DNA from: Rhizobium sp. Q54 | Lineage (GTDB): Bacteria > Pseudomonadota > Alphaproteobacteria > Rhizobiales > Aestuariivirgaceae | DNA length: 64,000 bases | Reading direction: 5' to 3' | Assembly (NCBI GenBank): GCA_945889445.1 | Contig: CAMDBX010000007.1 | Coordinates: 1 to 64,000, forward strand | Shown: positions 43,240-54,074 of the stretch, piece by piece | How positions within the stretch are numbered: position 1 is the first letter of the stretch | Layout: each line of letters starts with the position of its first letter | Translations under genes and position numbers: made by a program | The notes under the pieces: generated by a model | Databases searched by the model: none | Told to the model about the DNA's origin: nothing | Seen by the model: only the letters and a program-made list of their open reading frames with translations

Positions 43240-43965
43240 GTGACCGCAATAAGCAACGGCAGGAAGGCCCGCCCCCCCGTTTTCATCTCTGCGCCCATTG
43301 CCGCGCTGGTCGAAGGCATCTATCGCGCCGATACCACCATCGGTTTGTTGCGCCAGAAGGGCAATCTCGGCATCGGCACCTTCAATGACCTTGATGGCGA
43401 GTTGGTGCTTCTGGACGGCAAGGTCTATTGCCTGCGTCCGCAAGGCGATGCCGAGGTGATTTCCGATGACGTCCACACACCCTTCGCCTTGACGACCCAG
43501 TTCGAGGGTGACACGGAAGACCGCTTCGAGAAGATAGAGGAAGCCGCCTTCGAGCACGCGCTGCTTGACCTCGTGCCGTCGACCAACCTGATGTACGCGA
43601 TCCGCATCGATGGCCGCTTCGACTATATACGCGCCCGTTCGGTGCCGAAGATGATGAATTACCTGCCGCTCGCCGAGATCGCCAGTTTGCAGACGGTGTT
43701 CGAGTTCAAGGACGTGGAGGGAACCATCGTGGGCTTCTATACGCCCAACTTCCTGTCCGGCGTGCATTTGCCAGGCCTCCACCTGCACTTCATCACCAAG
43801 GACCGCACGCGCGGCGGCCACCTGCTTGCCGCTGCCACCAATGGCGTGACGGTGAAGCTGCAGCACGCGCCCGCCGTTGAACTGGGCCTGCCGATGACCT
43901 TCGACTTCCTCACCATGGAGCGGGTGCGCGACATGCAGGCCGACCTGGACAAGGTCGAGCGCTGA
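43240..43965 (+). CDS. budA: Alpha-acetolactate decarboxylase
   Basis: A 241-aa enzyme converting (S)-2-acetolactate to (R)-acetoin. Signatures are FISAPIAALVEGIYRADTTI, LGIGTFNDLDGELVLLDG, and the zinc-binding region GVHLPGLHLHFITKDRTRGGH with three histidines. GTG at 43240 is chosen because AGGAGAGG lies just upstream. No acetolactate synthase or acetoin dehydrogenase gene is adjacent, and it is divergent from the signalling operon across 211 bases. Confidence 0.9.
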   Translation: MTAISNGRKARPPVFISAPIAALVEGIYRADTTIGLLRQKGNLGIGTFNDLDGELVLLDGKVYCLRPQGDAEVISDDVHTPFALTTQFEGDTEDRFEKIEEAAFEHALLDLVPSTNLMYAIRIDGRFDYIRARSVPKMMNYLPLAEIASLQTVFEFKDVEGTIVGFYTPNFLSGVHLPGLHLHFITKDRTRGGHLLAAATNGVTVKLQHAPAVELGLPMTFDFLTMERVRDMQADLDKVER

Positions 43966-43973
43966 AACGAAAA

Positions 43974-43996
43974 GGGCGCCGGTCATCCCGGCGCCC
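43974..43996 (-). terminator. Hairpin terminator between budA and the GPP34 gene
   Basis: gggcgccgg pairs with ccggcgccc around a 5-base loop. The left flank is A-rich (aaacgaaaa), which gives a U-rich tail on the minus strand, so it ends the GPP34 transcript; it may also end budA. Confidence 0.65.
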
Positions 43997-44019
43997 CTCA
44001 TGAAGTCGATGCCGGCCGG

Positions 44020-44670
44020 TTACATATGGGCCGGTGTGGCAAGCGCCATGGCGCGCTCGAAGATCTCGATATAGTGGTTCACGTTCTGGCCGATCAGTTC
44101 CATCTTGGAGAACTTGGCGATCCGCTCGCGTGCCAGTTTCAGTTCGGATTGCGGCACGATCTGGCGGATGATGCCGCAGGTCTCGGCCAGCGACATCAGG
44201 CAGCAATCACGCGGGTCGGGCAGGCCGTCGCGCAGCAGCACTTCGAGAAGGCGCAGCTTCACTTCGCGGATTTCCTTGCCGTCGATGGCCGGATAGCGGC
44301 GGGTCTTGAGGAACCACAGAAGCCTGCCCTCGGTTTCCACCAGGATCCTCTTGTCGCAAAGGCGCTTCAGCGCCTGCTCGCGCACCGTGTCGCCCAGTTC
44401 GATCAGCTGGTTGATCAGGTAGTCGGCGCTGCTGTCGAAGTCCGGGCCCGAAAGGCGGGCCAGAACCGGGTCGAGCGACGAATCGCCAGTCGGGGTCTTG
44501 CTTACAACCCAAACGCGATTGAGGTCGTTGTCGAGGCGGTCCTGCAGTGCCAGTTCCATGATCGCTGCACCGACGAAGCCGGCGCGCTGGTACTCCAGCG
44601 GAATGTCGACAAAGCCGCCGTCTTCGTCCTTGAGGGTGAGGAGGAGGAACTCCTCCGGAACTGTCAGCAT
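44020..44670 (-). CDS. GPP34 family protein
   Basis: A 216-aa protein matching the Golgi phosphoprotein 3 (GPP34) fold: MLTVPEEFLLLTLKDEDGGFV at the start, AGFVGAAIMELALQDRL, and repeated helical segments with IREVKLRLLEVLLRDGLPDPRDCCLMSLAETCGI. Eukaryotic homologues bind phosphatidylinositol 4-phosphate at the Golgi; bacterial function is unknown, and peripheral membrane binding is only a possibility. It sits between budA and the second switching module, divergent from the latter. Confidence 0.8.
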   Translation of the reverse strand: MLTVPEEFLLLTLKDEDGGFVDIPLEYQRAGFVGAAIMELALQDRLDNDLNRVWVVSKTPTGDSSLDPVLARLSGPDFDSSADYLINQLIELGDTVREQALKRLCDKRILVETEGRLLWFLKTRRYPAIDGKEIREVKLRLLEVLLRDGLPDPRDCCLMSLAETCGIIRQIVPQSELKLARERIAKFSKMELIGQNVNHYIEIFERAMALATPAHM

Positions 44671-44857
44671 GTTTAAGGCCCCGTAGAAAAATGTTTGAGC
44701 GGCGGTTCCTGCCGCGCGCTGCACCATACTGATTTTTCCGGCCAAGCGAAATCATCATTTGCTGGCGCCACCGCATTGTCCGGGGCTGCCGGGGCTTGAC
44801 CTGCGGCGCCGACATGCGATACCCGCCAGTGAAACGAAGTCTGAAGGGAACTCGCGC

Positions 44858-45280
44858 GTGATCAGCCGCATCGACATGGCGCTGGCGAATGATGTCCAGG
44901 AGGTGGCGCGCGTCATCGACACCCTGGAGGAGTTTGGTGCCGCGAACGGCATTCCGGCGGAGCAGTCGCTGCGCTTCGGGCTGGCGCTCGACGAACTGAT
45001 CACCAACATCATCTCCTATGGGCTTGCTGGCCGCGGCGATGGCACGATCACGCTCTCCATCGAGCATCGTGGCGGTATGCTGTGTGCCGAACTCGCCGAC
45101 AACGGCCCGGCCTTCGACCCGCTTGCCGCGGAAACCGTGCCGCCCTCCGGCGATATTGAAACCCGGGAGGTGGGGGGACTGGGCCTCACCCTCGTGAAAA
45201 GCTTCATGGACCGTCTTGACTACAGGCGTGCCGATGGGTTCAACCGACTGACTATGGAAATGAAAGTGAAGGCAGCCTAG
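44858..45280 (+). CDS. Anti-sigma factor-type serine kinase (RsbW-like GHKL)
   Basis: A 140-aa RsbW/SpoIIAB-like protein. The Bergerat fold is intact: N-box LALDELITNIISYGL near residue 50, ELADNGPAFDP, and G-box GGLGLTLVKSFMDRL near residue 110. It likely binds ATP and phosphorylates the STAS protein encoded 25 bases downstream. The GTG at 44858 has AAGGGA upstream; an ATG at 44876 is the alternative. It is first in a kinase/STAS/phosphatase/LssY_C operon. Confidence 0.87.
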   Translation: MISRIDMALANDVQEVARVIDTLEEFGAANGIPAEQSLRFGLALDELITNIISYGLAGRGDGTITLSIEHRGGMLCAELADNGPAFDPLAAETVPPSGDIETREVGGLGLTLVKSFMDRLDYRRADGFNRLTMEMKVKAA

Positions 45281-45305
45281 GCTGCCTCATCAGGGAGACA
45301 AGAAA

Positions 45306-45644
45306 TTGACCAGCCTCAACCATGAAATCGTGAATGGCGCCCTCGTGCTCAAGCCCTCGCGGCGCATCGATTCAAGCAGCGCAAAGGCCTTCGAGGACGA
45401 TGCCGCAGCCCTTCTCGACAAGGGCCCCAAGAAGGTGGTGATCGACGCCACCGACCTCGACTACATCTCGTCGGCCGGCCTGCGGGTGATCCTCACCACG
45501 GCCAAGAAGGCCAAGTCGGCCGGCGGCGGCCTCACCATCGCCTGCGCTAAGAACAATGTGAAGGAAGTCCTTGCCGTTTCCGGCTTCGACAACATCTTCG
45601 GCCTGCACGACAGCGTCGCTCAGGCGATCTCCGCACTCGCGTGA
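45306..45644 (+). CDS. STAS anti-sigma factor antagonist
   Basis: A 112-aa STAS protein starting at TTG with GGGAGA upstream. The phosphorylation helix is intact: DATDLDYISSAGLRVILTTA, with two serines at the usual spot. It lies between its probable kinase and phosphatase; the stop overlaps the phosphatase start (GTGA). Typical role: when unphosphorylated, it binds the kinase or anti-sigma protein and releases a target. Confidence 0.88.
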   Translation: MTSLNHEIVNGALVLKPSRRIDSSSAKAFEDDAAALLDKGPKKVVIDATDLDYISSAGLRVILTTAKKAKSAGGGLTIACAKNNVKEVLAVSGFDNIFGLHDSVAQAISALA

Positions 45645-46540
45645 GTGCGGTCGGGGGCATGGATGCAGCAGCCGGTGCCGAGCACCGGCTTGCTCTGCTT
45701 GAGGCTGAACTCGCCAGCGTCAAGGCGGAATTCGACGATCTGAACCTTCTCTATCAGGCGACGATCGAGCACGGCGAGGCGGTGGAAGATCAGCTCGCAG
45801 AAGCGAACCTTGCTCTGCAGACGACGCAGAAGCGGCTGTCGGAGGAGTTGACGGAAGCCGTCAACTACATTTTCTCGATCCTGCCGGAGCCGCGCAAGGC
45901 GGCGCCGCGCACGGATTGGCTGCTGGTGCCCTCAACCGAACTCGGCGGTGACAGCTTCGGCTACCACGAGATCGACGCTGACCATATGGCCTTCTATCTC
46001 CTCGACGTCTGCGGCCACGGCGTCGGTGCGGCACTGCTGTCGGTAACGGCAATCAACGTGCTGCGGTCAGCCGCACTTCCCAACACCGATTTCCGTGACC
46101 CCGGTGCCGTTCTCTCGGCGCTGAACGATGCCTTTCCCATGGAACGGCAGAACAACATGTATTTCACCATCTGGTATGGCGTTCTGAAGCGCAGCACGGG
46201 TGAGCTCCGTTATGCGAGTGGCGGCCACCCTCCATCGGTGTTGCGCAAGGCGGATGGCTCGGTGCAGACGCTGTCAACGCCGGGCATTGCCATCGGCATG
46301 CTGGAGGGCATGAGCTACCGCGCAGTACATTGCATGATCGGTGACGGCGATTGCCTGCATCTGGTCAGCGACGGCACTTACGAGGTCGAGACAGCGCCGG
46401 GCGAAATGCTTGAGTTCGAGGCCTTCGTCGAACGGCTCAGCCGCAGCGAAAGCCCGGGAGAGGTGCTTGACTGGGTGCGCGGCCTGAATGGCCCCGGCCC
46501 GCTGCCGGATGATTTTTCGTTGCTCACCGTCAGGTTCTGA
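45641..46540 (+). CDS. SpoIIE/PP2C family serine phosphatase, soluble
   Basis: A 299-aa protein with an N-terminal coiled coil (residues about 15-70, HRLALLEAELASVKAEFDD...) and a C-terminal PP2C/SpoIIE domain: STELGGDSFGYHEID, FYLLDVCGHGVGAALLS, LHLVSDGTYEVE and LPDDFSLLTV hold the metal-binding aspartates. No membrane segment or receiver domain is present, unlike the phosphatase encoded at 39002-41374. It starts at GTG overlapping the STAS stop and should dephosphorylate that STAS protein. Confidence 0.87.
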   Translation: MSAVGGMDAAAGAEHRLALLEAELASVKAEFDDLNLLYQATIEHGEAVEDQLAEANLALQTTQKRLSEELTEAVNYIFSILPEPRKAAPRTDWLLVPSTELGGDSFGYHEIDADHMAFYLLDVCGHGVGAALLSVTAINVLRSAALPNTDFRDPGAVLSALNDAFPMERQNNMYFTIWYGVLKRSTGELRYASGGHPPSVLRKADGSVQTLSTPGIAIGMLEGMSYRAVHCMIGDGDCLHLVSDGTYEVETAPGEMLEFEAFVERLSRSESPGEVLDWVRGLNGPGPLPDDFSLLTVRF

Positions 46541-46546
46541 CGCGCG

Positions 46547-47368
46547 ATGAGACTGTTGCAGCGCCTGTGGCGGCACATCATGGTGTTCCTGCTGGGCGTG
46601 GTCACCGTCTGGCTGATTGTCTTTGTGGTCTTCCAGGTCACTGACAATACGCTGCCCTGGATCGTCGCCGTCGCCGTCACCTATGGTCTCGCCGCCTACA
46701 TCATTCTTCCGCGTGCCATCCGGATGGGCCTCAAGGTGCTGCACCGCCAGCATGTGCCGCAATACACGACCACGGGCGACGGGCTGCCCGCCGATCCGGT
46801 GAATATCGCCTTGATCGGCACACTGCCGCAGCTGCGCGCCGCCTTCGCCGCCATCGGCTGGACCGAGGCTGATCGGCTCGGATTGGTGAGTTCATGGCGC
46901 ATGGCGCGGGCCTTCGTGCTGAACAAGCCCTATGCCAGCGCGCCCTTCAGCACGCTCTTCCTGTTTGGCCGCGGACAGGACATCGGCTTTCAGATGGCCA
47001 TCGGCGACAGCCCTCGCAAGCGACATCATGTGCGGTTCTGGAGCATCAGCCAGTCTGTCACCCTGAACGCACTCGATACGGCGGGCTTCTGGCTGAACAC
47101 CGACCGTCCGCCGGACGACGAGGCGGCGCTGTGGGTCGGCGCCGCCACGCGCGATACTGGCTTTTCGCTTGCCTGGCTGACGTTCCAGATCACGCACGCG
47201 ACGGCCGCTGATACCAATGCCGAGCGTGAGTTTGTCCTGTCCGAGCTCAAGGGCAGGCAACTCATCGGCGACATCACGTTGCATGACGAACGCTCCGAAC
47301 TGCCGTCGAAGCGGGTTAACCGCTATGTCTTCGACGGGGACGTCGGCGTGGCAAGCCTCACGGGCTGA
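46547..47368 (+). CDS. LssY C-terminal domain membrane protein
   Basis: A 273-aa protein with two N-terminal membrane helices (IMVFLLGVVTVWLIVFVVF and WIVAVAVTYGLAAYIIL) and a soluble domain matching LssY_C: DPVNIALIGTLPQLRAAFAAIGW, FSTLFLFGRGQDIGFQ and KRHHVRFW. LssY_C proteins accompany type I secretion or PAP2-type membrane enzymes, but the role is unknown. It begins 6 bases after the phosphatase, so it is probably the membrane output or partner of this switching operon. Confidence 0.78.
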   Translation: MRLLQRLWRHIMVFLLGVVTVWLIVFVVFQVTDNTLPWIVAVAVTYGLAAYIILPRAIRMGLKVLHRQHVPQYTTTGDGLPADPVNIALIGTLPQLRAAFAAIGWTEADRLGLVSSWRMARAFVLNKPYASAPFSTLFLFGRGQDIGFQMAIGDSPRKRHHVRFWSISQSVTLNALDTAGFWLNTDRPPDDEAALWVGAATRDTGFSLAWLTFQITHATAADTNAEREFVLSELKGRQLIGDITLHDERSELPSKRVNRYVFDGDVGVASLTG

Positions 47369-47376
47369 AAAACAAA

Positions 47377-47398
47377 GAGGGCGGCTTTCGCCGCCCTC
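47377..47398. terminator. Bidirectional terminator between the LssY_C gene and katG
   Basis: gagggcggc pairs perfectly with gccgccctc around tttc. The left flank aaaaacaaa gives a U-rich tail on the minus strand for katG; on the plus strand the tail tcattgcttcgttctt is also T-rich. Confidence 0.8.
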
Positions 47399-47421
47399 TC
47401 ATTGCTTCGTTCTTATTCCGC

Positions 47422-49719
<2,298 letters not shown>

Positions 49720-49722
49720 TTA

Positions 49723-49737
49723 TTATCGTTGCGATAA
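49723..49737. promoter_or_regulatory. LysR-type T-N11-A palindrome in the katG-oxyR intergenic region
   Basis: ttatcg, ttg, cgataa: a perfect palindrome containing T-N11-A, the core of LysR-family sites. It ends 9 bases before the oxyR ATG, a position suited to autorepression, while katG control would use the rest of the 153-base gap. Binding is predicted, not shown. Confidence 0.55.
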
Positions 49738-49746
49738 GAAAAAGCT

Positions 49747-50670
49747 ATGAACAATCTCTCGCTTCGCCAATTCCGCTATTTTGAGGCCCTGGCCCAGCAC
49801 GGCCATTTTGGCAGGGCGGCCGAGGCCTGCGGCATTTCGCAGCCGGCACTCTCGACCCAGATCAGGGACCTCGAAGACATCGTGGGCGGGGCGCTGGTGG
49901 AGCGGAGCGCCCGGCAAGTGCGATTGACCCGTCTTGGTGAGGAATTCGCGCCCCGCGTGCGTGACATCCTGCGGGCGGTTGACGAGTTGGGCGACCTTGC
50001 CCGCGGCTATCAGGGGTGGCTGTCGGGCCGGTTGCGCATCGGTGTCATCCCCACCGTTGCGCCCTATCTGCTGCCCGGCATCGTCGGCAGTCTGAACCGT
50101 TTGCATCCGGGTCTCGACATCCATGTGCGTGAGACCCTCACGGCAAAGCTTATCCGGGAGCTCTCTGAAGGCCGCCTCGACGCGGCCATCGTGGCGCTGC
50201 CTGTGTCCGAACCGTCCCTCATGGAAGCTCCTCTATTTGCTGAAGAATTTCTCCTGGTCAGGCCCGCTGAAGATGCCCGGAAGCCGGTGCCCAACATCGA
50301 GATGCTGAAGGAAATGCGCCTGCTCTTGCTGGAGGAGGGCCACTGCTTCCGCGACCAGGCCCTGGCCTTCTGCGACATGACCTCGGCCTTGCCGCGCGAG
50401 GTGCTGGAGGGCAGTTCGCTGTCGACGCTGGTCCAGATGGTCGGTGCGGGGATCGGGGTCACCCTCATCCCGGAAATGGCTGCCCCTGTCGAAACCCGCT
50501 CGGCCAACGTTTCGCTTGCCCGCTTTGCCGGTCCGCAGCCCCGCCGCACCATCGGCATGATCTGGCGGCGAACCAGCCCGCTTGCCGGCCAGTTGCAGCA
50601 CATCGCGGCAATCGTCCGTCAGGCGGCGGACGACCTGCGGACGCCTGCCAGCGCCCTGCAACCGGCATGA
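49747..50670 (+). CDS. oxyR: Hydrogen peroxide-sensing LysR regulator
   Basis: A 307-aa LysR-type regulator. The N-terminal winged helix-turn-helix (RQFRYFEALAQHGHFGRAAE...SQPALSTQIRDLE) is followed by a ligand-like domain containing the redox pair Cys200 and Cys209 (GHCFRDQALAFC), with the same nine-residue spacing as Cys199/Cys208 in E. coli OxyR. Oxidation by H2O2 forms the disulfide and activates genes such as katG, located divergently here. Confidence 0.94.
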   Translation: MNNLSLRQFRYFEALAQHGHFGRAAEACGISQPALSTQIRDLEDIVGGALVERSARQVRLTRLGEEFAPRVRDILRAVDELGDLARGYQGWLSGRLRIGVIPTVAPYLLPGIVGSLNRLHPGLDIHVRETLTAKLIRELSEGRLDAAIVALPVSEPSLMEAPLFAEEFLLVRPAEDARKPVPNIEMLKEMRLLLLEEGHCFRDQALAFCDMTSALPREVLEGSSLSTLVQMVGAGIGVTLIPEMAAPVETRSANVSLARFAGPQPRRTIGMIWRRTSPLAGQLQHIAAIVRQAADDLRTPASALQPA

Positions 50671-50736
50671 GCAAGCGTCTCCGCTCCAGCCACCATTTAT
50701 TGTGCGGTTAAGGCTCGCCCTGTAGGATAGGCAACC

Positions 50737-52389
50737 GTGAAACACCTTCTCAGCGATCTCTCGAAGCGGGCCCTCATCTCGAATGAACAGGCGGCCGACA
50801 TCGTTGGCCAGGCGGCGACCGGCCGCGAGACGGAAATCCGGCTGCTGCTGCGCCAGGGCCTGGTCGACCAGCAGGTGCTTGCCACCGAGCTGGGCCGGGT
50901 GTTCGATCTGCCGATTGCCACCAGCTGGCCATCCGCACGTGTGCTGCCGGACGCGATCTCGCTGCGCTTCATGCGCGAGCGCCATGTGCTGCCGGTCGCG
51001 GTCGAGGGCGACAGGCTGTTGGTCATCGTCAGCGATCCGTCCGACGCGGCATCGCTCGCCGCCCTCAGGCTCGCCTCCGGGCTCGAACTGTCGCTGTCGC
51101 TCGGAACCGACAACCAGATTCTTTCCGCCATCGAGCGCCTCGATGAAGGCCGCGCGGCTGAACAGGCGGGCGGCACCGCCGGCACTGATGATGACGATAC
51201 GCTGAAGGACCTGGCCCTCGACGCACCGGTCATCGATCTCGTCAACCGCCTGTTCCGTGAGGCCTCCGCCGCACGCGCCACCGACCTCCACATCGAACCG
51301 GCGCGCGGCTACGTGATCGTCCGCCATCGCGTCGATGGCCTGCTGGAGGAGCGTGAACGGCTGTCCAGCGAACTGGGCCGTGCCGCGGTCTCGCGCCTCA
51401 AGATTCTCACCAACCTCAACATCGCCGAGAAGCGCCTGCCGCAGGATGGCCGCGCCAGGCTGCGCATCGCCGAGCGCGAACACGACATCCGCGTGGCAAC
51501 CATGCCGACCATCCACGGCGAAAGCATCGCCATCCGCTTCCTGAGCTCCAACACCCAGGCGCCGGACATCAACCGGCTTGGCCTTTCTCCGGCTGACCTT
51601 GCGGTGGTGCGCCAACAGATCCAGCACGCGCATGGCATGATCGTGGTGACGGGTCCCACCGGCAGCGGCAAAACCACCACGCTCGCCGCCGTGCTCGGCG
51701 TCCTCAACGATCCGCGCCGCAAGATCGTCACCATCGAGGACCCGGTGGAATACCAGGTCGAGGGCGTCAACCAGGTTCAGATGCACAGTGAGATCGGCCT
51801 CACCTTTGCGCGCACCTTGCGCTCGCTGCTGCGCTTTGACCCGGACATCATCATGGTCGGCGAAATGCGCGACTCGGAGACCGCCAGCATCGGCGTCAAC
51901 GCAGCACTCACCGGCCACCTCGTGCTCACCACGCTGCACACCAATTCCGCGGCAGGTGCCGTCGTCCGCCTGCTCGATCTCGGCGTTCAGGCCTATCTCA
52001 TCGCATCGACGCTGCGCTGCGTCATCGCCCAGCGCCTGGTGCGAAAGCTCTGCATACACTGCCGCGAACCCTATGAGGCAACGCCCGACTTGCTGGCACA
52101 GCTGCCGGACAGTGCCGGCGCCTCCGGCCACGCCAGCGTCACCCTCTACAAGGCTTGTGGCTGCACCTATTGCGGCAATACCGGCTTCGCCGGACGCGCC
52201 GCGATCTTCGAGGTCATGGTCATCGACGATCATGTGCGCCGCCTGGTGAAGCCGGGTGTTTCGGCAGATGTCATCGCCCATGCCGCGCGCAAGGCCGGCA
52301 CGGCCAGCATGATGGCGGATGGCTTCGCCAAGTGTCGCGAGGGTCTGACCACCATCGAAGAACTTGGACGCGTGACGTCGGAGGATTGA
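50737..52389 (+). CDS. gspE: Type II secretion ATPase
   Basis: A 550-aa cytoplasmic ATPase driving the pseudopilus. The N-terminal GspE domain is followed by the NTPase: Walker A GPTGSGKTT near residue 306, Asp box EDPVEYQVEG, Walker B DPDIIMVGEMRD near 368, His box LTTLHTN, and a zinc-binding tetracysteine (CIHC near 438, CGCTYCG near 475). GTG start with AGGA upstream. It heads the gsp operon; the stop overlaps gspF (TGATG). Confidence 0.94.
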   Translation: MKHLLSDLSKRALISNEQAADIVGQAATGRETEIRLLLRQGLVDQQVLATELGRVFDLPIATSWPSARVLPDAISLRFMRERHVLPVAVEGDRLLVIVSDPSDAASLAALRLASGLELSLSLGTDNQILSAIERLDEGRAAEQAGGTAGTDDDDTLKDLALDAPVIDLVNRLFREASAARATDLHIEPARGYVIVRHRVDGLLEERERLSSELGRAAVSRLKILTNLNIAEKRLPQDGRARLRIAEREHDIRVATMPTIHGESIAIRFLSSNTQAPDINRLGLSPADLAVVRQQIQHAHGMIVVTGPTGSGKTTTLAAVLGVLNDPRRKIVTIEDPVEYQVEGVNQVQMHSEIGLTFARTLRSLLRFDPDIIMVGEMRDSETASIGVNAALTGHLVLTTLHTNSAAGAVVRLLDLGVQAYLIASTLRCVIAQRLVRKLCIHCREPYEATPDLLAQLPDSAGASGHASVTLYKACGCTYCGNTGFAGRAAIFEVMVIDDHVRRLVKPGVSADVIAHAARKAGTASMMADGFAKCREGLTTIEELGRVTSED

Positions 52390-53600
52390 TGGCGAGCTTC
52401 CGCTACTCGGCAATCAGGGACTCGGGCGAAAAGGTGATCGGCACCATCGAAGGGGCTGACCGCTCGCTGGCCATCAGCCGCCTGTCGGAGCAGGGGCTTC
52501 ATCCCATCGACATCCGGGAAGACGAGCAGGGCGGCGGGGTCACCTCATTCATGAGCCTGACCGCCGGCCGCATTCCCCGCCAGGAACTGACCGGATTCAC
52601 CCGGCAGCTGGCCTGGCTGCTGCAAGCGGGAACCACCCTCAATCGCTCGCTTGAGATCCTCTCCGGCGAAACCTTCTCGAAGCCGCTCGCCGCGGCTGTC
52701 AACGAGGTGCGTGGCGCCATCCGCAAGGGCCGCAGCTTCCATGATGCGCTGCAGGAGACCGGGTCGTTCCCGCCGTTCTATCTCTCCATGGTCGAAGTCG
52801 GGGAAGCCACCGGCACGCTCGCCTCGGTGCTCGACCGATTGGCCACGGCGCGTGAGCGCGAGCAGAAGGTCCGCGGCAAGGTGGTTTCGGCACTCGTTTA
52901 CCCGATCATGCTGGTGGTGTTGTCGGTGGGCGTGGTCATGTTTCTCATGGTGTCGGTTGTTCCGGGCATCAAGGACATGCTCTCGAGCAGCGGCGCGCCG
53001 GTTCCCGAAACCGCGCAGATGGTGCTCAGCACGTCCGACTGGCTGATCGCCAACGGCATCACGCTGGCCATCGCCGTGGCGCTCGCCGTCATCGCCATGG
53101 CCTTTCTGTGGAACCGGACATCGCTTCCAAGCCTGTTGCGCGAAGTGATGCTCCGTCTGCCCCTGATGGGCAAGCTCCTCATGAAATCCGAAGTGGCGCA
53201 GTTCTGCCGCCTGCTCGGAACCCTGTCGGCAGCCGGCATGAACCTGCAGGCCAGCCTCAGGCTCATCGCCTCGACAAGTCCGGACCGGCGCATCCTCAAG
53301 GCGGCGGAGGACATGGAAGTGGCGCTGCGCCGGGGCGAGGACTTCGTCGCCCCGCTCGAGCGCTCCCGCATCCTGCCGCCGCTGCTGGCCCGCATGATCA
53401 AGGTCGGCGCGGAGACCGGCAATCTGACGCCCAGCCTGCTGCGCGTGACCGATATTCTCGACGACGAAGTTGATCGCATGACCGACCGCACCGTCTCGTT
53501 GATGGGCCCGATCATCATTCTCGTGCTCAGCGTCTTCGTCGGCTTCATCATCACCTCGCTCATGAGCGCGGTCATCTCCATCAATGATCTTGCACTTTGA
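52389..53600 (+). CDS. gspF: Type II secretion inner-membrane platform protein
   Basis: A 403-aa polytopic protein with two GspF domains, each containing a cytoplasmic helical bundle (TGFTRQLAWLLQAGTTLNRSL; AQFCRLLGTLSAAGMNLQ) and membrane helices near residues 170-190, 218-238 and 374-395. It couples the ATPase to pseudopilus assembly. Start ATG overlaps the gspE stop by 1 nt. Confidence 0.94.
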   Translation: MASFRYSAIRDSGEKVIGTIEGADRSLAISRLSEQGLHPIDIREDEQGGGVTSFMSLTAGRIPRQELTGFTRQLAWLLQAGTTLNRSLEILSGETFSKPLAAAVNEVRGAIRKGRSFHDALQETGSFPPFYLSMVEVGEATGTLASVLDRLATAREREQKVRGKVVSALVYPIMLVVLSVGVVMFLMVSVVPGIKDMLSSSGAPVPETAQMVLSTSDWLIANGITLAIAVALAVIAMAFLWNRTSLPSLLREVMLRLPLMGKLLMKSEVAQFCRLLGTLSAAGMNLQASLRLIASTSPDRRILKAAEDMEVALRRGEDFVAPLERSRILPPLLARMIKVGAETGNLTPSLLRVTDILDDEVDRMTDRTVSLMGPIIILVLSVFVGFIITSLMSAVISINDLAL

Positions 53601-53618
53601 CAAACAGGACCTCACGTC

Positions 53619-54074
53619 ATGATTTCGAACGACATCCCGAAGCGGCTTCGCAACACGGCACGGCGCAGGGCGGGTGAAGGCGGCTTCACCCTCGTCGAAC
53701 TGCTCGTCGTGCTGGTGATCCTCGTGCTGCTGGCCTCGATCATCGGACCGCGTGTCATCGGCTATCTTGGCAGCTCGCGTTCCAAGACCGCGCACATCCA
53801 GATCGAAAGCCTGGTGACCGCCATGGAACTCTTCCACATCGACGTGGGCCGCTATCCCACCTCGACCGAAGGCCTCGCCGCGCTGGTGAAGTCGCCCGGA
53901 AACATCACCGGCTGGAACGGTCCCTATCTCGCCAAGGGAGACGTGCCGCAGGATCCGTGGGGCCGACCCTATACCTACCAGGCCGGCCAGAATGCCGGTT
54001 CATTCGAGATCAAGAGCCTGGGCGCAGACGGCAAGGAAGGCGGTACTGACGAGAATGCCGACGTCTCGAACTGA
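53619..54074 (+). CDS. gspG: Major pseudopilin
   Basis: A 151-aa prepilin. The class III signal ends EGG, followed by FTLVELLVVLVILVLLASII with conserved Glu+5; the mature protein has the GspG family run RYPTSTEGLAALVKSP and YLAKGDVPQDPWGRPY. It forms the bulk of the secretion piston after processing by a prepilin peptidase (a candidate lies at 61667). Its 3' end overlaps gspH by 20 nt. Confidence 0.95.
   Translation: MISNDIPKRLRNTARRRAGEGGFTLVELLVVLVILVLLASIIGPRVIGYLGSSRSKTAHIQIESLVTAMELFHIDVGRYPTSTEGLAALVKSPGNITGWNGPYLAKGDVPQDPWGRPYTYQAGQNAGSFEIKSLGADGKEGGTDENADVSN

Noticed and set aside
50233-52413. A 726-codon open frame on the minus strand
   Set aside because: It lies antisense to oxyR and gspE, both with clear motifs; the translation is Ala/Arg/Gly/His-rich without domains, as expected from high GC.
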